DNA of 64,000 bases. It comes from JAFGDI01 sp963667715. Its GTDB lineage: Bacteria > Planctomycetota > Phycisphaerae > Sedimentisphaerales > SM23-30. The translations under genes and the position numbers were made by a program. Each line of letters opens with the position of its first letter. Within the stretch, counting starts at the first letter, position 1. Below are positions 63,124 through 64,000 of the stretch, piece after piece. The stretch spans positions 1,798,001 through 1,862,000 of the forward strand of contig OY763926.1 of assembly GCA_963667715.1 (NCBI GenBank), read 5' to 3'. Under the pieces are notes generated by a model. It saw only the letters and a list, made by a program, of their open reading frames with translations, did not search any database and was not told where the DNA came from.

Positions 63124-64000
63124 ATGTTGAGACCTTTGCTTTCATTTACATTAACCCGACTATCATTATTGGCTTTGGCAGTCTCCATCACCGCTTCAGG
63201 CAATGCTTTAGCTATCTGTAATGTTACCCTCACCCAGGATACCACAGTTTCAACCTCTGGTCTTACCCTGGCTTCAAATGCTACCTATGGCTGTCAGATA
63301 AATGGTTTATCTTTCCAGCAGGATATTGTAACTTCGTATAATGGCTATCAATATGTTGCTTATTATAATGGCGATCGCCATGTTGCTCTGGCTCGCAGGG
63401 CGCTGCCTGCAGGTTCATGGCAGACGATTGTTTTTTCCGACTATTATTTCAGTGGTGATGATGCCCATAACACCATATCTCTCGGTATATGCCCAAATGA
63501 CGGCACTATCCATCTCGCTTTTGATCATCATGGTGAGAACCTTAATTATCGTGTATCTCAACAGGCAGTGGCTGCTGATCCTGCGGCTTACAGCTGGACG
63601 GCCGATCTTTTTTCTTCTGTAACTGATACTCTGGAATCAGCTCCGGTTACAGTACTTACTTACCCGGCTTTTATTCGCACACCAGACGGTAATATGCAGC
63701 TTATTTATCGTTACGGCTCATCAGGTGACGGCATATGGCGTATTTATGATTATAATGGCTCAACTCACAGCTGGAGTGGTAATCGTACTTTTATCAATGC
63801 TACCGGCTACTATTCTGATAGCCTTGGCAGTAGTACTTCACGCTGTGCATATCCAAACTATTATTGCTATGGGCCAGATGGCAGACTGCAGGTTAGTTGG
63901 TGCTGGAGAGAGTCTGCCGCTGGTGCAAACCATGATGTTGTTTATGCTTTTAGCAATGATGGCGGGTATAAATGGTATAATAGCTATGTCACCGATCTTT
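63124..64000 (+). CDS. Exported BNR-type beta-propeller protein, N-terminal part (runs off window)
   Basis: Open from the ATG at 63124 (AAAGGA nine bases upstream; an in-frame ATG at 63100 is less likely) to the end of the window, 292 codons. A signal peptide ends near GNALA. A BNR_4-like repeat region follows: YNGYQYVAYYNGDRHVALAR, DAHNTISLGICPNDGTIHLA, FDHHGENLNYRVS and GYKWYNS. This family includes propeller-shaped polysaccharide lyases of the ulvan/rhamnogalacturonan type and proteins of unknown activity. The FDHHG histidines are suggestive but do not decide. A lyase would fit the kdu genes at 55-57 kb. Confidence 0.8.
   Translation, partial: MLRPLLSFTLTRLSLLALAVSITASGNALAICNVTLTQDTTVSTSGLTLASNATYGCQINGLSFQQDIVTSYNGYQYVAYYNGDRHVALARRALPAGSWQTIVFSDYYFSGDDAHNTISLGICPNDGTIHLAFDHHGENLNYRVSQQAVAADPAAYSWTADLFSSVTDTLESAPVTVLTYPAFIRTPDGNMQLIYRYGSSGDGIWRIYDYNGSTHSWSGNRTFINATGYYSDSLGSSTSRCAYPNYYCYGPDGRLQVSWCWRESAAGANHDVVYAFSNDGGYKWYNSYVTDL

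Overview
The window is a moderately AT-rich chromosomal segment of a Gram-negative, polysaccharide-degrading bacterium, most likely a planctomycete of the Phycisphaerae/Sedimentisphaerales type. This is inferred from gene content, not from a marker gene. The signs are a sulfatase, exported GH92, GH76, clan GH-A and trehalase-like glycoside hydrolases, LamG/beta-helix/thrombospondin-3 proteins that end in a half-dockerin (xDFxxFAxxWL), a PEP-CTERM protein, kdsB (Kdo, hence LPS), a B12-dependent ribonucleotide reductase and an ackA/pta acetate pathway. The last two fit an anaerobic fermenter.

Layout. 1-7 kb: glycan utilisation genes (sulfatase, a frameshifted MGH1/GH63-like hydrolase, a serine beta-lactamase-like lipoprotein, a GH92 lipoprotein). 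7-11 kb: a Suppressor-of-fused domain protein and a large exported TSP3/beta-helix protein. 11.3-22.5 kb: ten tightly packed plus-strand genes with three different radical SAM/SPASM enzymes, a split transketolase, two methyltransferases, a CgeB-like glycosyltransferase, a formyltransferase-fold enzyme, a DegT/StrS aminotransferase and a WbuC-like cupin. These probably make and attach an unusual, possibly branched or N-formylated, sugar. 22.5-30.7 kb: an exported clan GH-A hydrolase, a LamG/TSP3/beta-helix protein, GH76 and an exported aldose epimerase. 30.7-32.2 kb: a 379-bp tandem array of three near-identical GIY-YIG nuclease genes, with degraded tRNA-Asn copies between them, ending at an intact tRNA-Asn. 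The hairpin that ends the tRNA transcript also occurs on both sides of the LamG gene, so 25.3-31.9 kb looks like a series of hairpin-bounded cassettes.

32.7-50.4 kb is mostly core: a hybrid histidine kinase with a Hpt-receiver partner, nrdJ, a SpoIIE/RsbU-type phosphatase, kdsB-pyrG, exbD, a prohibitin-like protein, a DUF116-polyprenyl synthetase fusion, ackA and pta. 50.9-54.8 kb: small and hypothetical proteins, an exported metallophosphoesterase with a half-dockerin, and a PEP-CTERM LamG protein. 55.1-58.9 kb: kduD, kduI, a DUF4861 protein and an IclR regulator, a module for unsaturated uronates released by polysaccharide lyases. 59.1-64 kb: a YibE/F membrane protein, a LamG/Ig/half-dockerin protein and the start of an exported BNR-type beta-propeller protein that runs off the window.
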